Part shown: positions 10,243 to 21,644 of the stretch, one piece after another
Layout: each line of letters opens with the position of its first letter
Numbering within the stretch: position 1 is the first letter of the stretch
Source: Bimuria novae-zelandiae CBS 107.79
Lineage: Eukaryota; Ascomycota; Dothideomycetes; Pleosporales; Didymosphaeriaceae
Length of the DNA: 64,000 bases
Direction: 5' to 3'
Assembly: GCA_010015655.1 (NCBI GenBank)
Contig: ML976717.1
Span: 55,663-119,662 of the forward strand
Notes under the pieces: model-generated
Databases searched by the model: none
What the model was told of the DNA's origin: nothing
What the model saw: the letters and a program-made list of their open reading frames with translations, nothing else
Translations under genes and position numbers: made by a program

Positions 10243-11559
10243 ATGGGGTTCCTCTTTCGCAGAGTCGTCGCCGCCGGTGTCACGCTTTTATCGCTCACAA
10301 CCGCCGTTTCCGTATCGTCAACAAAGACGTACAATATCAGCAATGATGTCGAGGGTTCCGTTCACATGAATGCCCTTGCTTTTCAGCAGAGTCCTTTGAC
10401 TACATTTGGCGATTATCAATATGTTGCTTTCTACAAGACTGCGTCGGGCTATGGAAAGCACTACGTCAACCTAGGTCGACGACGTATCTCGCCATCGATC
10501 GGCGACTGGCAATCCTTTGCCTTTACCGACTATGTTCAACAAACACTCGACGAGCATAACACAATTAGCATGGGCATCAGTGGAGACGGCAAGATTCATT
10601 TGAGCTTCGACCATCACGATGTACCGCTCAACTACCGCGCGTCTACGTCTGGAATCGCCAAGACAGTACCGTCTGATTGGAGCATGAATAGTTTTGGCGG
10701 TTCAGTCCAGCATAGCTTGCCTGGATCTACGGGGCCTTGGACACCTCTCACGTACCCGCGTTTCGAGCGGCTCGCAGGGGGCGATTTGCTCATGGAGTTT
10801 CGCATTGGACAAAGCGGAGCAGGCGACTCATATATCCACCGATACTCCAGCTCATCCGGTTCCTGGAGCGCAGTCGGGAAGTACCTCCAAGGTGAAGACA
10901 ATAACGCGTACATCAACGGCTTCACTTCTTCCCTCGGTAAACTGTATGCTAGCTGGACCGTCCGCGAGACGCCCGACGCAAGCACAAACCACGACTTCTA
11001 CTTCGCGCTGTCTGAGGACGACGGTAAGACCTGGAAAGCTACGACTGGCAACACCGTCGTGAAGCCTATTAGTCCGTCAACTTCCGGCATCAAGATATAC
11101 ACGATCTCGCAGAACAATCAGATCATGAACCAGGAAGCGCAAACCGCCGACGACAAAGGCCGCTTCCACGCCCTCATGCGCGACAACACAACTGGAACAG
11201 CGCGCTTCTACCACTACCTGCGCACGCCCACCGGCACTTTCACCAAGACGGCGATTAATGCCCCAGGTCTTTCGAACCCTCCGTATCTGGCGTATCGCGG
11301 TAAGCTTGCTGCAAAAGGCGACAGCCTTGTTGCGATACTACCTGATGCGCCGAAGAATACGACTACGCTGTATGGGGCGACTGCCGGCGGTAACTACAAG
11401 GATTGGAAGCTCTTGGCCACGATCCTGAATACGGCGGGTGAGCCTGGTGTAGATGAGGAGAGGCTTATGCAGAGTAATGTGTTGAGTCTCTTTATCAGGC
11501 AGGGTGGGCCTTTTGGTGAGCGAAAGATTCAGGTTTGGGATTTCGATGTGCTGTGGTGA
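10243..11559 (+). CDS. Secreted BNR-repeat (BNR_4 type) protein, possible polysaccharide lyase
   Basis: This intronless gene encodes 438 aa with an N-terminal signal peptide (MGFLFRRVVAAGVTLLSLTTAVSVSS). The body looks like a beta-propeller of the BNR_4 class. It has repeated Gly/Asp/Trp strands, ISMGISGDGKIHLSFDHHDVPLNYR, two Asp-box-like turns (SEDDGKTW and related), and an ENG/NNQIMNQEAQTADDKGRFHALMRDN strand. BNR_4 proteins include family PL24 ulvan/rhamnogalacturonan-type lyases, whose active site uses His and Arg. The HDVPLNYR segment is a candidate for that site. Fungal members are mostly uncharacterised, so lyase activity is inference. The protein is probably secreted to act on plant, algal or bacterial polysaccharide. 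The ATG at 10243 directly precedes the signal peptide. Confidence 0.8.
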   Translation: MGFLFRRVVAAGVTLLSLTTAVSVSSTKTYNISNDVEGSVHMNALAFQQSPLTTFGDYQYVAFYKTASGYGKHYVNLGRRRISPSIGDWQSFAFTDYVQQTLDEHNTISMGISGDGKIHLSFDHHDVPLNYRASTSGIAKTVPSDWSMNSFGGSVQHSLPGSTGPWTPLTYPRFERLAGGDLLMEFRIGQSGAGDSYIHRYSSSSGSWSAVGKYLQGEDNNAYINGFTSSLGKLYASWTVRETPDASTNHDFYFALSEDDGKTWKATTGNTVVKPISPSTSGIKIYTISQNNQIMNQEAQTADDKGRFHALMRDNTTGTARFYHYLRTPTGTFTKTAINAPGLSNPPYLAYRGKLAAKGDSLVAILPDAPKNTTTLYGATAGGNYKDWKLLATILNTAGEPGVDEERLMQSNVLSLFIRQGGPFGERKIQVWDFDVLW

Positions 11560-12539
11560 GGAAGTAGCTGTGGTGTAGTGTCATGTACCATCACGAATTC
11601 ATGAAGGGAAGAGATCTTGTTGCCCCCAACCATTATCAAAGCTCTCAAATTTACTATCCCGAGCGACCAGCTCGCAGTCAGAGGAACTTAAGCCTACTCT
11701 AAAGCCATCTCGAGCCGGTAGCTATTCTTCTCCTTTGATCTAAAGAGCATGTGGGTGTGCCGGCGATTATCACATAGAAGCGTCACTCCTGACATAGTTT
11801 ACTGTTGGTTAAGTTTTATTTCACATTGTCTTAGTCCTGTGTGTTACCCCAGGATAAGCAATACAGATGCTGCAGACCAGAAGAACCACACAAGGATACA
11901 TTTCTTTTCCTCAAATTCTGAAAGCTCTATCTAGGTAAGGAATGAAGACCGATAACGAAAACATTGGTGCTGGCCTGATACCGAAAGAAGAATGGCTATA
12001 AAAAATGCGAAAGTGCGAAAGTGCGAAAATTTGAGCAGCAGGCCGATATCCCAAGTTTAGGATGCGAGCCATCGCTGCCATCGTGCTGGATACTAACATG
12101 AACGTGTTGTTGAAAAGAGGAGGGTCCACTAGAAGGGCCGCCAACGTGAATCCAGCTAGGTAGTTGTAGATCCCTTAGATCCTACCTACGCCACACCTTG
12201 ACACTACAACTTCTACTGCGCTATTGCCTACACGGACGTATAATTCCAACCCAGGAATAGAGGTAGTTATAGAAAACTACAGAAGGTAGAACTCATCAGT
12301 TAGTGGGGCGTTTACACACCACCAACCTCAAAGCAACGTCCACTTCGTATTGCTTGTTTCGTCATCAGAGTACTATGCGAGGATTCCTTGCTGGAGAATC
12401 GGTGCTGGAATGATCGTTTTGGGGACGATGAGCTTGACTGGCTTGAATTCCCGACGGAAGTAGTCCAAGAAGTCCTTTATACCATCTAGCAGAGGGGCAA
12501 GATGTTCAGATTCGAATTTATGGTAGCTCTTGGCAGCTC
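11560..12539. other. Gene-free interval between convergent genes
   Basis: This is the 3' flank of both the BNR gene and the minus-strand F-box-like gene. I see no coding region, RNA gene or clear repeat. Confidence 0.5.
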
Positions 12540-13911
12540 TTAGCAGCTCTTGACAGCTGCCAAACTTGCAATCAAATCTTGGTTCAGACGCAAGGCCATT
12601 GTGTTGTATGAGCGGAAGAGCTGAACGAGCGGGTCTTTCAGAACAGACTGGCTCTGCCCGAACTGATCCCAGTAAATACCGGAGTTGAGAGCTGAGGCGG
12701 TAATTGTGGATAAAATGTCTTGAACATCATTGGCTTGCGATACCTCCAGATCGGCTAAATCGAGCAAAATGTACCTAAAGGTTGCCAGCTTCAGCGTTTC
12801 TGGGTGCAGATCGTCGTCATCGAGAAAGAGGAGACCGTCAAAGCATTCTTCGATCGCGTTTGATTCGCGTAAGCCGTAGTCCAGTGCTGTACCGCCTTGG
12901 AAGTCGAGTAGGTAAACACTCAGAGAGTTGCTCGCAATGCTGATCATGTGAAAAGCGCCACCATGAAACTGTTTTCCGGTAACATCTTCAAGCCAAGGCG
13001 TCTTGTCCGTCAGAACGCATTGAATTGGCATTTTTACTGCCATGGCCAATGGCTGAAAGGCGCGCCGGAATTCTAACGTATTCGTCCGGTCAGCGGCTAG
13101 TAGGATTTCGTCGGCCTGTTGCTTCAGCCAAATTGAATGACCAATGACTTCCCAGACGGTGTAATTTTCCACGGGCGGCAGACTCTCCGATTGCATGAGC
13201 CTTTGCTCGGTGTTCCAAAGGTCCTCCTGCAATTAAATCCTCATGGAGAGGGCCCTTGAACATCTCAAGCGCTGTGAGAACAGTCTTCAAGCTCTTATTC
13301 GAGATCTCTGTGTCGATTTTCGTCACTAATTGTAGGCATTGAACGTTCTCAAGCCAGGTTACTACGTCGCTGTCAGGATCGGAGCCCCAGACAGGCCACA
13401 ACCCTCTAAGTAGGACTCGTGGGGTATTTAATAGGTCGATAATCCGCAAGAAACGCATTACTGTAGCAAAATCGCGCTCCTGCACCAGAATAGTCGTATT
13501 ACGCCGCCAATTTGGGCCCACCTCTTCACCAAGCAGAGAGAACTTGACTTTGATGTGGGCAATTGGATCGGGGAGCTTGTAGTCACCATATTGCTCACTG
13601 TCAAGCACGATCATGGGAGCTGTTCCGTAGTAGCCCACATGACGCGCGACCATCTCCCAGTGCATGCGGACGGAAGATTCGTCGAGCTCGATGATTAGCC
13701 AATGGTCCATCATATCCTTCCCAAAGTTGTGGATGCCCCGATTCACCCTCAAAACCTCAGGGTGGAGAACATATCGAGTAGTCCAAGCCGTCGGATCCGA
13801 ATGATAAGCAAAGGTGCGAGTATTCTCAGGGTTAGGCGTAATCAGATACCCAAGGATCTGACGAAGAGTCTCTGGTGCTAGACCTTCGAGCCGGGAGTAC
13901 GTAGGAGACAT
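12540..13911 (-). CDS. F-box-like unknown protein, frame break near 13230
   Basis: The first part starts at ATG 13911 (MSPTYSRLEGLAPETLRQILGYL), which looks like the first helices of an F-box or 2EXR-type fungal domain. The second part reads on in a different frame from about 13232 to 12540 and ends with LNQDLIASLAAVKSC. Together they give roughly 455 aa of mixed alpha/beta protein with no catalytic motif. The switch lies at GGATTTAATTGCAG, where losing one base would give HEDLLQEDLWNTEQ. A weak 55-nt intron (GTTCTC..TTGCAG) could also bridge it, but its sequence reads like coding. So it is either a single-base frameshift or an unusual intron. Such F-box-like proteins are numerous and fast-evolving in these fungi. 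Confidence 0.6.
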
Positions 13912-14778
13912 CTTCCTGATAGTAGCTCTGGGTTGAACTCAAGGCAGTTTGTCGTGTGTCGTGTTATACCCTTTTATACAGCGGGAGAAATCATATGAGG
14001 GCCATGTGGCAGGAACCACGCTAAGCAGTTGCACACATTTTCACACGAGATCCGTTCTCCAGGCAGTCATCGCATGTGTGCCTAGGCACCCGTGCAGTGA
14101 TACGTGATAATTCGACGAGGTTGTACATTTTCACACATGTCTTAGGTGGCAATAGGGGGTTATCACCTATCATCCTTCTCCCTGACAGGCCAGGAATCGA
14201 CATTGTTTACACACAAAGCTGCCTCATTATTTCAGAAATATGAACCCTAGTCGTTGTACGAGAAGTGCATGAACAACTTAGAAATATTGAACGTGTAATT
14301 TTCAATCCGAGACACGCATTCGTCGACGACTGCATTTTGTTAGTAAAAGTCTGAATATTCTAACCTAGAACTCCCGAGTGTCTTCGAGAATCAGAACCAC
14401 ACCTTGATCTTCTTTCCAAGAATTACATACGGATGATGCAGTGGGAACTCGGTGAGGTGTATGCAAAAAACAAAAACGGAATCTGTACGTGCCACCTAGG
14501 GCATTGAACAGAGTGTCTAGAAGTACCGAATGCTATTAAGAGAAAACCGTGACTCGTAGGCAAAAACCATCTCCATGCATTGAAGGTTAGATGTGTCAAT
14601 TGGCTTTGTAAATGACATCGTTGGGTTGTTGAGCCATGTGTTGTTCGTTGATCAGCATATGTTCCTACGATTGGGCAGGCGCTTGTTCAGTGGGGCGGTT
14701 TTTATCCGCTCGGATTTGTGGAGTCCGATTCGTCTTTTCCGCCCAAGAAACAGGGATGTGCGCTTGGACCTTGCCAAC
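13912..14778. other. Gene-free interval left of the P450
   Basis: The left end holds the promoter of the F-box-like gene and the right end the promoter of the P450. Inside is a short repeat (14054..14118) that recurs at 24900. I see no coding region. Confidence 0.5.
14054..14118 (+). repeat. ~65-bp dispersed repeat, copy A
   Basis: It starts GTTCTCCAGGCAGTCATCGC and continues through CTAGGCACCCGTGCAGTG to CGACGAGGTT. It matches 24900..24966 in the same orientation, with several C/T differences and two small gaps. It lies left of the P450-dynamin pair while copy B lies right of it. Confidence 0.7.
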
Positions 14779-16585
14779 ATGATGGCTGCGATGCGCAGGT
14801 TCTTGAGAACAACCACGCTCATCGACCCCATAATGGCCGTTTTAGGGGTTTCATTGCTACACGTAGCACTGTACCTATTCGGAGCCGTCGGTTCTCCTGG
14901 TGAATTACTTATCGTAGCGCCCACACTAACGTCTCTAGTATTTGTCCTACGGTGCGTGCCGAGCAGTATACAATATCCATTTCCATCCTCTGGCGAAGCT
15001 CCCTGGGCCAAAAGTTCGCGCTGCGTTCTATTTTCCGCACAATTTCGAACTGGTGGCGGGGCGCATCGTTCATAATTGGCATGCATTGCACGAGAAGTAC
15101 GGCGAAGTCGTCCGCGTATCTCCAACATGGGTCTCGATCATCAATCCTGATGCATGGCGTGGTATGGAAATTTCAGAATACGCTCGCTTGTAATGTCTGG
15201 CTAAACGTGAAATTTAAGACATATACGCCTATGGAAGCGGGAGGCCGATACCTAAAGATCCCGCGGTGTATAACACGTACGAAGATAGAAACCGACCAGC
15301 GAACATTATATGTCAGTATACCGCGAGTAGAAAATGAGAGCGCATAAATAACCTGTTTCAGCTTCTAACGATGCGGATCACGCGCGTATACGCCGCTGCA
15401 TGAACCACGCCTTTTCCGACCAAGCTCTCCGCGGCCAAGAACCTACCATAAGCTCCTACATCACGCTTCTCATTTCGAAGTTGCAGAATAAGGCGCGATC
15501 CGATACGCCCGTAGACATCATGCGCTATATTAACTTCACTACATTTGATATCCTTGGTGATTTGTGCTTTGGGGAGTCGTTCGGTGCTCTAGAGTCGGAA
15601 GAGTACAACGAGTGGATGGCAACTCTTTTCAAAGGTGTCAAGCTGGTACCGTTCGTACGGCTCTTCAAGCAGTACCCAATCATTGGGTTACCATTTTGGA
15701 TACTCACGAAGCTATTTCCGCAAATTATGGCTGCGAGGGTTAAACACGACAATTACACAGTCGAGAAAACAGCGAAAAGATTAGAAAGTAAGACGGATAG
15801 GAAAGATTTCATGAGGTCAGTTCAAACTATATCTTTGTCTCTGAAGGCTGATGTCTAAAGCTATATTCTGAGACACAACGACGAGAAGGGCATGACGCGC
15901 GAGGAGATCATGCGCACCTCGGGCGTCGTAATCATCGCCGGCAGCGAAACCTCAGCCACTCTTCTCAGTGGTGCGGTTTACTATCTCCTCGCCAACCCCA
16001 CTTGGCTTGAGAGAGCACGAGAGGAACTTGATAGTGCATTCAAAACAGAATCGGAAATGACATTCAGCTCGCTGGGGCAGCTGAAAGTACTCAACGCGAT
16101 CCTCACAGAGACTTTCCGCATGTATCCACCTGTACCCGTTATCCTTCCTCGAGCCACCGTGGAGGAGGGTAAGATGGTGTGCGGAATCTTCATCCCAAAA
16201 GGCACTACCATCGGAGTCACTTCTTATGCTGCTTCGCGCTCGTCGTATAACTTCAAACATCCAGACGTATTCGCTCCACAAAGACACCTGGACGACCCGG
16301 AGTTCAAAGATGATAATAGATCAGTCATTCAACCTTTCTCTGTGGGACCGAGAAACTGCATTGGGCAGGTAAGTCATGTATCGTGCGCTGGCAAATTCAT
16401 TTGAGTAGAGGACTAATAATCCGCAGACAATGGCGTGGCTCGAGCTTCGCGCTATTCTCGCGAAGCTACTGTGGCATTTCGACATTGAGCTCATGGAAGA
16501 ATCACGCCGATGGGACGAACACAAAGTATTTGTCCTGTGGGATAAGCCGGCACTGATGGTCAAGCTCAAAGAGCGAAAACACTAG
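14779..16585 (+). CDS. Cytochrome P450 monooxygenase (CYP65/isotrichodermin C-15 hydroxylase-like)
   Basis: I assemble six exons: 14779..14886, 14939..15161, 15219..15311, 15362..15815, 15861..16368 and 16427..16585. They sum to 515 codons (514 aa), typical for a microsomal P450. An in-frame ATG at 14833 is an alternative start (496 aa). The N-terminus has a membrane anchor (MAVLGVSLLHVALYLFGA), then YFHP-type NIHFHPLAKLPGPK. Next come the B/C region DHARIRRCMNHAFSDQAL, the I-helix IAGSETSA, the K-helix ETFR, the PERF-like region PDVFAPQRHLDD, and the heme loop FSVGPRNCIGQ, whose Cys is the iron ligand. It resembles fungal secondary-metabolism P450s, but no biosynthetic partner genes are near. 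The first intron has a weak GTCGGT donor but a canonical CTAAC..CTCTAG end. Confidence 0.87.
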
Positions 16586-16753
16586 TTCAACACGGCCGCA
16601 TAATGCTGTTACAAACCTAGATTCATGGGCCTAACTCATACAGCAATTGATTGAACATTCTCGCATCTTCCACCTAATTGTGGATATGTTTTGCTCGCTA
16701 TTTTCTCTGCCTTGCTGTCTTGTCAAACATTTTGTTGGGTACTAACAAACAAT

Positions 16754-17973
16754 ATGGTACATCGTATATATTTTGCTGAGCGTTCTATCACTTGTTCACC
16801 AGATCCTCCACTCATCTGTACAATTACTCAATATAACAGATAGCAGCTCGTCTGGTTTGGTGCATCAGGCAATCCTGGAAAAGATTGATCAACTGCGAGA
16901 GTTGAACGTGTCTTTTATCAATCTGCCACAAGTACGTATTCCAGGACTTATGATGGGGAATACAGCTGAAACATTCTAGATTATTGTAGTTGGAGACCAG
17001 TCATCCGGTAAAAGTTCCTTGCTAGAGAGCTTGACAGGGTTCTCTTTTCCTCACGCAGTCGGCCTATGTACTAGGTACGTTACTCAGATCTCATGTCGTC
17101 GAGTCCCTGAGCAAAGCGTCAAAATCTCAATTATCCCAAGCGAAGATGCGGACACTGCGACTGAGGAGCGGCTTCGCAAGTTCACGCGTAGTCTACCCAG
17201 TCTTAGCAACGAGGCTCTCGCGCAGGTATTCCAGGAAGCAAATACTGCGATGGGTATCAGAACTTCGACCGATGATACAACTTCTGGGCTTGAGGCCTTC
17301 AGTGATCACATGTTGAAGATCGAAATAACCGGTCCAAATCAAGAGCACTTCACGGTGATCGACGTCCCCGGCATCTTTCGTGTCCCTTCGCCTCCCATTA
17401 CTACAGACAGCGACGTCGCCAAAGTGAGGGACATGGTTATATCACGCATGCATAACAAAAGAACCATCATATTAGCTGTTCTACCGTCCAATGTCGACAT
17501 TTCGACCCAAGAAGTACTAAAGATGGCAGAGGAAGCCGACCCAGAGGGGAGCCGAACGATGGGTGTGCTCACCAAGCCAGATTTGATGACTGAAAAAGCT
17601 ACACAGGAGACCATCAACGATCTGCTACTTGGCAAGAGGAACAAGCTGCGACTGGGGTTCTTTGTCGTCAAGAACCGAGGTGCAGATGATGAACGTTCGA
17701 CAACATCAGAGCGCATTGCTGAGGAGCGAACTTTTTTCGAGAAGGCAGTCTGGACTCAGGTCAAGAAGACCGGCAGATGCGGTATACCCGCGCTCGAAGC
17801 CCGGCTAAGAGACCTTCTTAGGGCAATATCTAAGACAGAATTCCCACACGTCAAATCCGACATCACCAAGTTCCTTCGTGAGAGACGGGACGAACTCGGG
17901 AGCATCGGTCCTTCGCGACAAAATGCTAGTTCGTAGAGAGTCCACCTGGTGAAGATCAGTACTCGATTTCAAG
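16754..17973 (+). pseudogene. Dynamin/Mx-type GTPase, 5' part of a transposon-split gene
   Basis: This part encodes the GTPase domain. The P-loop GDQSSGKSS is at 16989-17015. The switch region CTRYVTQ, the G3 motif DVPG and the G4 motif TKPD follow. Likely exons are 16803..16931 and 16980 onward. A 3-base first exon (ATG 16754) joined by a 46-nt intron is possible but uncertain. The frame meets an in-frame TAG at 17934..17936, where CAG would suit, then continues in frame as RVHLVKISTRFQ before the hAT transposon begins at 17974. The rest of the gene resumes at 23717. Fungal Mx/dynamin-like proteins remodel membranes by GTP-driven assembly. This allele cannot make the full protein because of both the stop and the insertion. 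Confidence 0.88.
17966..17973 (+). repeat. Target-site duplication of the hAT element (left copy)
   Basis: ATTTCAAG at 17966..17973 is repeated at 23717..23724. Eight bases is the standard duplication made by hAT transposases. It lies inside a dynamin codon series (CGA TTT CAA G). Confidence 0.9.
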
Positions 17974-18013
17974 CAGCGTATCCAACGAGACGTATTACGG
18001 GCCGTAATACGGC

Positions 18014-18043
18014 TACGGTACGGATCACGTGATCCGTACCGTA
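18014..18043. repeat. Perfect 30-bp palindrome in the hAT subterminal region
   Basis: TACGGTACGGATCAC followed by its exact reverse complement. Next to it, 17991..18011 is a second near-perfect palindrome, CGTATTACGG/G/CCGTAATACG. The CCGTA/TACGG motif also recurs near the right end. Subterminal motifs of this kind are known transposase-binding sites in hAT elements, and I infer that role here. Confidence 0.8.
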
Positions 18044-18694
18044 TTAATGGTGTAATTAACCGTATAGTAATAGACCGCAATTAGAGTAGCAATCGTAATA
18101 TAGTGTATAATTAGTATAGTTTTATAATAATTATTATAAAATATTAAGTTAAGCGGACTTCTAGTTTGCCTATAAAAATGTTTTATTTACTTTCACCTAA
18201 TTAACTATATATATAACATTTTTATTTATTATTTCTATTATATTACTATATATTATTTAATATATATTATAATATATTACTAGTTCGAACCGCAGGCGTA
18301 CTATTAATTTACTTTTTTATATATTTAGGGTCTATGCGCTATTGCTAAAACTTAGCACTATGCCTAACGCGAGGGCTTATAACCTACTCCTCTACTATAC
18401 TATAATATAATTATTGCATGTTTTTTTTTATATTAACGCGCAAAAGGCCTATTTAAGCCCCTATAACACGTTTCTAAGCACGATTATTAGCTAAATTAAA
18501 TATAGCAGCTTCTACAAGGTTTATTACTAGGTGCTACTACTATAGCTCCCTAAGCTATCGTAATAACTATAGATATACTTAATAAGCTATATATAACGTA
18601 ATAGCGTCTTACTTATAAGTCTTAGTAGCTAGTTAGCGTTAATTATTATTAACGTCGTTTTATAATTATCCCTATAACACTACAACCCCTGTAA

Positions 18695-18979
18695 CTACTT
18701 ATCCACCGAATAAGACCCGCGCGATCGATTGAAGTACCCGTCGTACGCCTCCGCACACATACAAAGCGCTAGGATAATGTGGACACCCGGCGAAGGAGAG
18801 TAAATCCAGAGCTTTTTAAAGGCATCTAGGCCCCGGTATGACGCATGCTCTGCCGCGCGGTATAAGGCCACTAGCCACTCTACACTAGTAGATGTTGGTG
18901 AAGGTCTTTTGTCTTGCTCTGCCGTATATGTAAGTGCCTCTGGTGAGAAAGTCCTTAGGGCTCCTCGCGTCGGATCCAC
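18695..18979 (-). CDS. Small ORF in a GC-balanced island of the hAT element
   Basis: A 94-aa frame starts MDPTRGALRTFSPEALTY and ends RSRGSYSVDK, lying in a ~350-bp stretch of normal base composition (about 18690-19040). DNA on both sides is RIP-like and unreadable. No domain is recognised. It could be a host fragment captured by the transposon, a domesticated accessory ORF or chance. Only the contrast in composition with the flanks is secure. Confidence 0.3.
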   Translation of the reverse strand: MDPTRGALRTFSPEALTYTAEQDKRPSPTSTSVEWLVALYRAAEHASYRGLDAFKKLWIYSPSPGVHIILALCMCAEAYDGYFNRSRGSYSVDK

Positions 18980-19399
18980 ATTATCTCGACCACTCGGCGC
19001 TATGTGAGATGGATGGGCATCCGGGTGGCTGGAAAGGAGATTTGTGAGTAAACCTACCTATATAACCCTTTTATTTCCTTCTTTTAAATCTAATCTAGAA
19101 GTCCTTAACTAACGCGTAAAAATAAAGAGATACTTATTTAATACTTTTACTAATATACTATAGCTCTAGCTTTAGGCGTCTTTGTAGGATAAGAGCTTTT
19201 AAGGCTTAATTATTATACGCCTTATTTTTATTAATACGTTACTTTTATATTAACTAATTATTATCTGAGACTAGCTTTTAAGCCTTATTAGCTATTTATT
19301 TTAACTTACTTAAAGTTACTTTATTAACGTTATTATCTTCTCTAATACCTTAAAATATACCTAGCTATAACTACCTAACGCCTAGGGATAAGCATTACG

Positions 19400-21400
19400 T
19401 TAAGGGGGTAATATTTAATATTAATTTTAACTATGTATATATTAGTAACGAGCGTCTTAAACTATCCTAATTAGGTTACGCTGTTAGGTATAAAGGGTCT
19501 CTATTATATAGTTAGATACTTTCTAGTATATAAGCTTATAGGCTTTAACTATAGTACACTAAGTTAGATAGTATAATAAGTAAGGTATAGTTATATAAGT
19601 ATTATTACTAAGCCCGCATAATATCTAACGTTAAATACCTTACAAATAGCACCTTATATATATAATTATATATTAAAAAGAAGCACTCTATTAACCTATT
19701 AACTAATAATACTATACTTAGCATCCTAACTAACTTATTAAAGTCTTTATTTATCACCACTACACACATACCTAGTATAGTAACTTATACGTTACATATA
19801 CCTTAGGAGGAGTAGCAGTTTTAAGACTTAATTATTAATTAAATAATTATAAAAGACTTAAACTTTTAAGACGCTACATGCCTAGAAAGCTAAGGTCTAT
19901 TAATATAGAATTAAACAAATTTACTTAACGCCTTATCTAATTTAGTAATAATACTATTATCTTATATAAAGAAGCACTACGAAACTCGTAAATTTAAAGT
20001 ATAATAATTTATTTAATTAGCTCTTAGTAAGATTATTATAAGTATTAATATATAGACTTCCTCTAATTATTATAGCTTCTTAAGTATTATTACTTTATTA
20101 ATACTAACTATAACTAATAAGACCTTTTAATTAGTTTTAAAAAAATTTATTAGTAACTACACCACTAGTGCGTAGGCCTTAGTAATACTTAGAGTTATCT
20201 AAGAGTAGAGGTTTAAGTTAAAGTTTAATTATTTTATAGACGACAACGTTATAAATAATAATAATAAACATATTTAACACCTTAATAAGTAGTCTAGTAT
20301 CCTTTATTTTAGGACGAAGCAATAAATCCGCTACGCAAGTTATATTATTAATTTTATTATTAAGGCCTTATTATATAAAGATAAAATCTTTAACTATAAA
20401 TAATAGCTTGCCTATGTAGCTCTAGTAAAGTAGTTTTAACTATATTAATAATATAGCGTTATTAGCAAGCCTTATAATTTTATATAAGCTATTTACTTCT
20501 ATAAGCGCTGTAAGCTATTCTTATTAACTTTTACTAACCTTACTAACGAGAATCATATATAGCAGTTTATTAAACTTTAACAATTTTAAAATAGCGGAGT
20601 ACGCTAGCACTTAGTTTGTATTATACTTTTTTATTACTAAAAGCTACGTAAGCTAATTATAATATTTTAACGGAAGTATAAGTAATAAGCTAAAATTAAT
20701 ATAGAGTTTATTAATAGTAATAATAAAGGTTAATACTATAACCTTATACTTAACGCGTTATTAGATAACGATTAGCTTAAAGTTAACAAACTTATTAAGT
20801 TTCGTAAAGTACTATATAACCTTTATAAAGCGTTAGAAAGTAATAATAGCGTATTAGGCTTTAGCTTATTATAGTAGACGATTATTAATTTTTAAGTACT
20901 TTAGCAGCACTATAAGGCACGTGTTAATAAGTTTAACAACAATAATAATAATAGCTACTTTATAATAGCTATTAGACTTAGTCTCTAGAAGCTTAACACG
21001 TACTAAGAAAAGCTAATACTTAATCCTAAGTATAGCTACTACACTATTGCTATAGCTCTCCACCCTATGTTATATCTTAATTAGTTTAAATCTATATAGC
21101 GTGAATTTAACGATTAGCATAAGAAAGCTAAATATTCTCTTAATAAAATATTTAAATAGTACGCTACTATTTCTAATAATTATAAAAATAAGGTAAAAGT
21201 TAAATAATAACGCTAATAGCGTAAGCTTCTAGCTAGTTACGCTAATAACTTACTTATAGTAGTTATATAGGTTAAACTAGGTTACTTTTATAGTAACTAC
21301 GGGTCTAAGCGTTAGAAGTGTAAAAATAAACTAGCTAATTATATTAATAATTTTAATAAAGACCATAATTAAAATAATAACTATTAGGAGTTAATAGCTA
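19400..21400 (+). pseudogene. Degenerate hAT transposase
   Basis: On the plus strand, around 21020-21170, the frame reads LNPKYSYYTIAIALHPMLYLN then FKSI-REFND. This matches the C-terminal hAT dimerisation region (YYAAVALHPR...W..W). The upstream 1.5 kb gives only scattered readable blocks because of dense TAA/TAG codons. The 5' limit is a rough estimate. The assignment agrees with the 8-bp target-site duplication. Confidence 0.55.
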
Positions 21401-21644
21401 ATCTGTAGTAATAGTAACTTAAAATTAGCTATAATAAGTACCCTATACTATTTAAGATAGCTATTAACTTTCTATTTATTATACTTATAAGCTATAAATA
21501 TAAGCGCTGCTTTAGTATAGCTAGCTATATGCTCTCTAATAATTAAAATTTACTATTACTAGTAATAATTAAGGCACTTTAACTGTAAAAGAATTAGCTT
21601 AAAAATTATATAGTTAAGAGTCTACTCCTCTAATTATATACCTA

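Noticed and set aside
14887..14938. Apparent frameshift in the N-terminal part of the P450
   Set aside because: A 52-nt intron with a CACTAACG branch site and CTCTAG acceptor joins the anchor to YLSYGACRAVYNIHFHP in frame, and all exons then sum to whole codons.
18284..18300. GTTCGAA-like motif considered as a tRNA B-box
   Set aside because: No A-box or cloverleaf could be folded around it, and it lies within RIP-like transposon DNA.
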